5,840 nt of DNA, from positions 1-5,840 of the forward strand of contig DASRUE010000159.1 in the NCBI GenBank assembly GCA_035687895.1. Direction: 5' to 3'. A program made the position numbers and the translations under genes. Within the stretch, counting starts at the first letter, position 1, and the number at the start of each line of letters is the position of its first letter. Shown one piece after another: positions 5,026-5,840 of this stretch. The DNA comes from JAERML01 sp035687895. Its GTDB lineage: Bacteria > Bacteroidota > Ignavibacteria > UBA10030 > UBA6906. The notes beneath the pieces were generated by a model that was not told where the DNA came from, ran no database searches, and saw nothing but the letters and a program-made list of their open reading frames with translations.

Positions 5026-5840
5026 CTATTTGGCAATCACCATCTTCTTGGTTTCAACAAATCCCGGCGCCTGAATACGATAGAAATAAATGCCGCTGGG
5101 AAGCTCGCTATTTTTGAACTCGAAGGTGTACATCCCCGCTGTTTGTACTCCCTCATAAATCAGCGCCACTTCCTGCCCGAGCAGATTAAACACCGCAAGA
5201 CGGACACTACCGCTCAGAGGAATTGTGTACGTGATGTTCGTGGCAGGGTTGAACGGGTTCGGGAAGTTCTGTTCAAGCTCGGATTCCCGCGGGAGCTCCT
5301 TCGGCTCAGGAACCAGAGTAACAAACGAGACGATCACCCGACGAATGTCCAGGCTCGCGAGTGTTACTTGTCCATCAGACACCTTGGCTCGCCAGTAGTA
5401 ATTCCTGCTCAGGCGTGGAAGGGTGAGTGTGGCAGACGTTGCTGTCCCCGTTACTGTGTCGCTGAGTGCAGGACTGTCGAATGTGTTTACCGTGTCCAGT
5501 TCCAGTGTGTACAGCAGAGTATCAAGATCGGGGTCCGACGAAAATTCCCACGCAAAATGGATCGTAGGGTCGCTGCCGATGAAGCTGAGCGTTGTGTCGT
5601 TCGGCGGCGAGAGAAGCCTAAATGGGGCCGGGGGATCATTCACATTCGTCACCGCAATCGTATAGACCTGGTCCACCGTACTGGCGCCGTTCTCTGCCCG
5701 CAGCCGGATGTTGAACGATCCTTGAAGCGCTTCTTCGTTGGTGGGTGTCCACCTGACGGTCCATGTGGTGGAGTCGACGAACATATCGGCTGGCCCCGAG
5801 ACGATCTGCATCCCGGGGGGTGTCCCGCTGAAGGTGGGGG
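5026..5840 (-). CDS. Secreted protein with T9SS type A C-terminal sorting domain (5'-truncated by the window edge)
   Basis: The reading frame stays open to the right edge (270 codons plus two bases visible), so this is the C-terminal part of a larger protein. A Met encoded at 5809-5811 is internal: upstream codons continue the same fold (PTFSGTPPG). Numbered from that Met, residues 1-60 are the end of an Ig/cadherin-like repeat finishing in TIAVTNVNDPP. Residues about 62-150 resemble an FN3-like beta-sandwich (HFAWEFSSDPD, then YYWRAKVSDG). Residues about 177-261 are a typical T9SS type A sorting domain: LEQNFPNPFNPATNITY, LAVFNLLGQEV, LPSGIYFYRI and the terminal KKMVIAK. The family is exported by Sec, carried across the outer membrane by the type IX system, then cleaved and often surface-anchored or released. 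The catalytic or binding part, and the signal peptide, must lie further upstream, outside the window. The gene converges on the phosphatase gene. Confidence 0.9.
   Translation of the reverse strand, partial: PTFSGTPPGMQIVSGPADMFVDSTTWTVRWTPTNEEALQGSFNIRLRAENGASTVDQVYTIAVTNVNDPPAPFRLLSPPNDTTLSFIGSDPTIHFAWEFSSDPDLDTLLYTLELDTVNTFDSPALSDTVTGTATSATLTLPRLSRNYYWRAKVSDGQVTLASLDIRRVIVSFVTLVPEPKELPRESELEQNFPNPFNPATNITYTIPLSGSVRLAVFNLLGQEVALIYEGVQTAGMYTFEFKNSELPSGIYFYRIQAPGFVETKKMVIAK

Noticed and set aside
5026..5811. A complete minus-strand gene starting at the Met encoded at 5809-5811
   Set aside because: The frame continues open to the window edge with sequence fitting the same domain, and a secreted T9SS protein needs a signal peptide, which this Met does not provide.

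Overview
The window reads as chromosome of a Bacteroidota-related bacterium, most likely from the Ignavibacteria/Chlorobi side of that group. The clearest evidence is a type IX secretion (T9SS) C-terminal sorting domain on the minus-strand protein. Supporting it are two promoter-like sites of TTG-N20-TAnnTTG-like form and the style of the SpoIIE-type phosphatase. This lineage call is inference; the window has no marker gene. The genes are densely packed and no gap exceeds about 130 bases. I see no tRNA, rRNA, CRISPR array, insertion sequence or other mobile element.

Region 1 (1-116): a strong intrinsic terminator closes an upstream transcript outside the window. A plausible promoter follows, then a short leader.

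Region 2 (117-3582): a compact plus-strand gene cluster, probably one operon. It encodes a GT4-type glycosyltransferase, a WecE/RffA-like PLP sugar aminotransferase (dTDP-4-oxo-6-deoxyglucose to dTDP-Fuc4N type), a DUF1684 lipoprotein and a small polytopic membrane protein made of three repeated helical hairpins. The first two suggest synthesis of a surface glycan containing a 4-amino-4,6-dideoxyhexose. The last two are envelope proteins without a known biochemical role. The aminotransferase stop and the lipoprotein start overlap (ATGA), and the remaining gaps are 0-26 bases.

Region 3 (3583-4943): a 128-base gap with a promoter candidate, then a GAF-like/SpoIIE PP2C phosphatase of the RsbU type. 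It probably controls a partner-switching (anti-anti-sigma) pathway. No partner gene lies within the window.

Region 4 (4944-5840): a terminator hairpin between convergent genes, then the C-terminal part of a large minus-strand secreted protein (cadherin/Ig-like end, FN3-like domain, T9SS type A sorting domain). Its start lies beyond the right edge.

I found no convincing novel system. The points most worth checking are the Glu-to-His change in the EX7E motif of the glycosyltransferase, the translational coupling of a DUF1684 lipoprotein to a sugar aminotransferase, and the threefold-repeat membrane protein.
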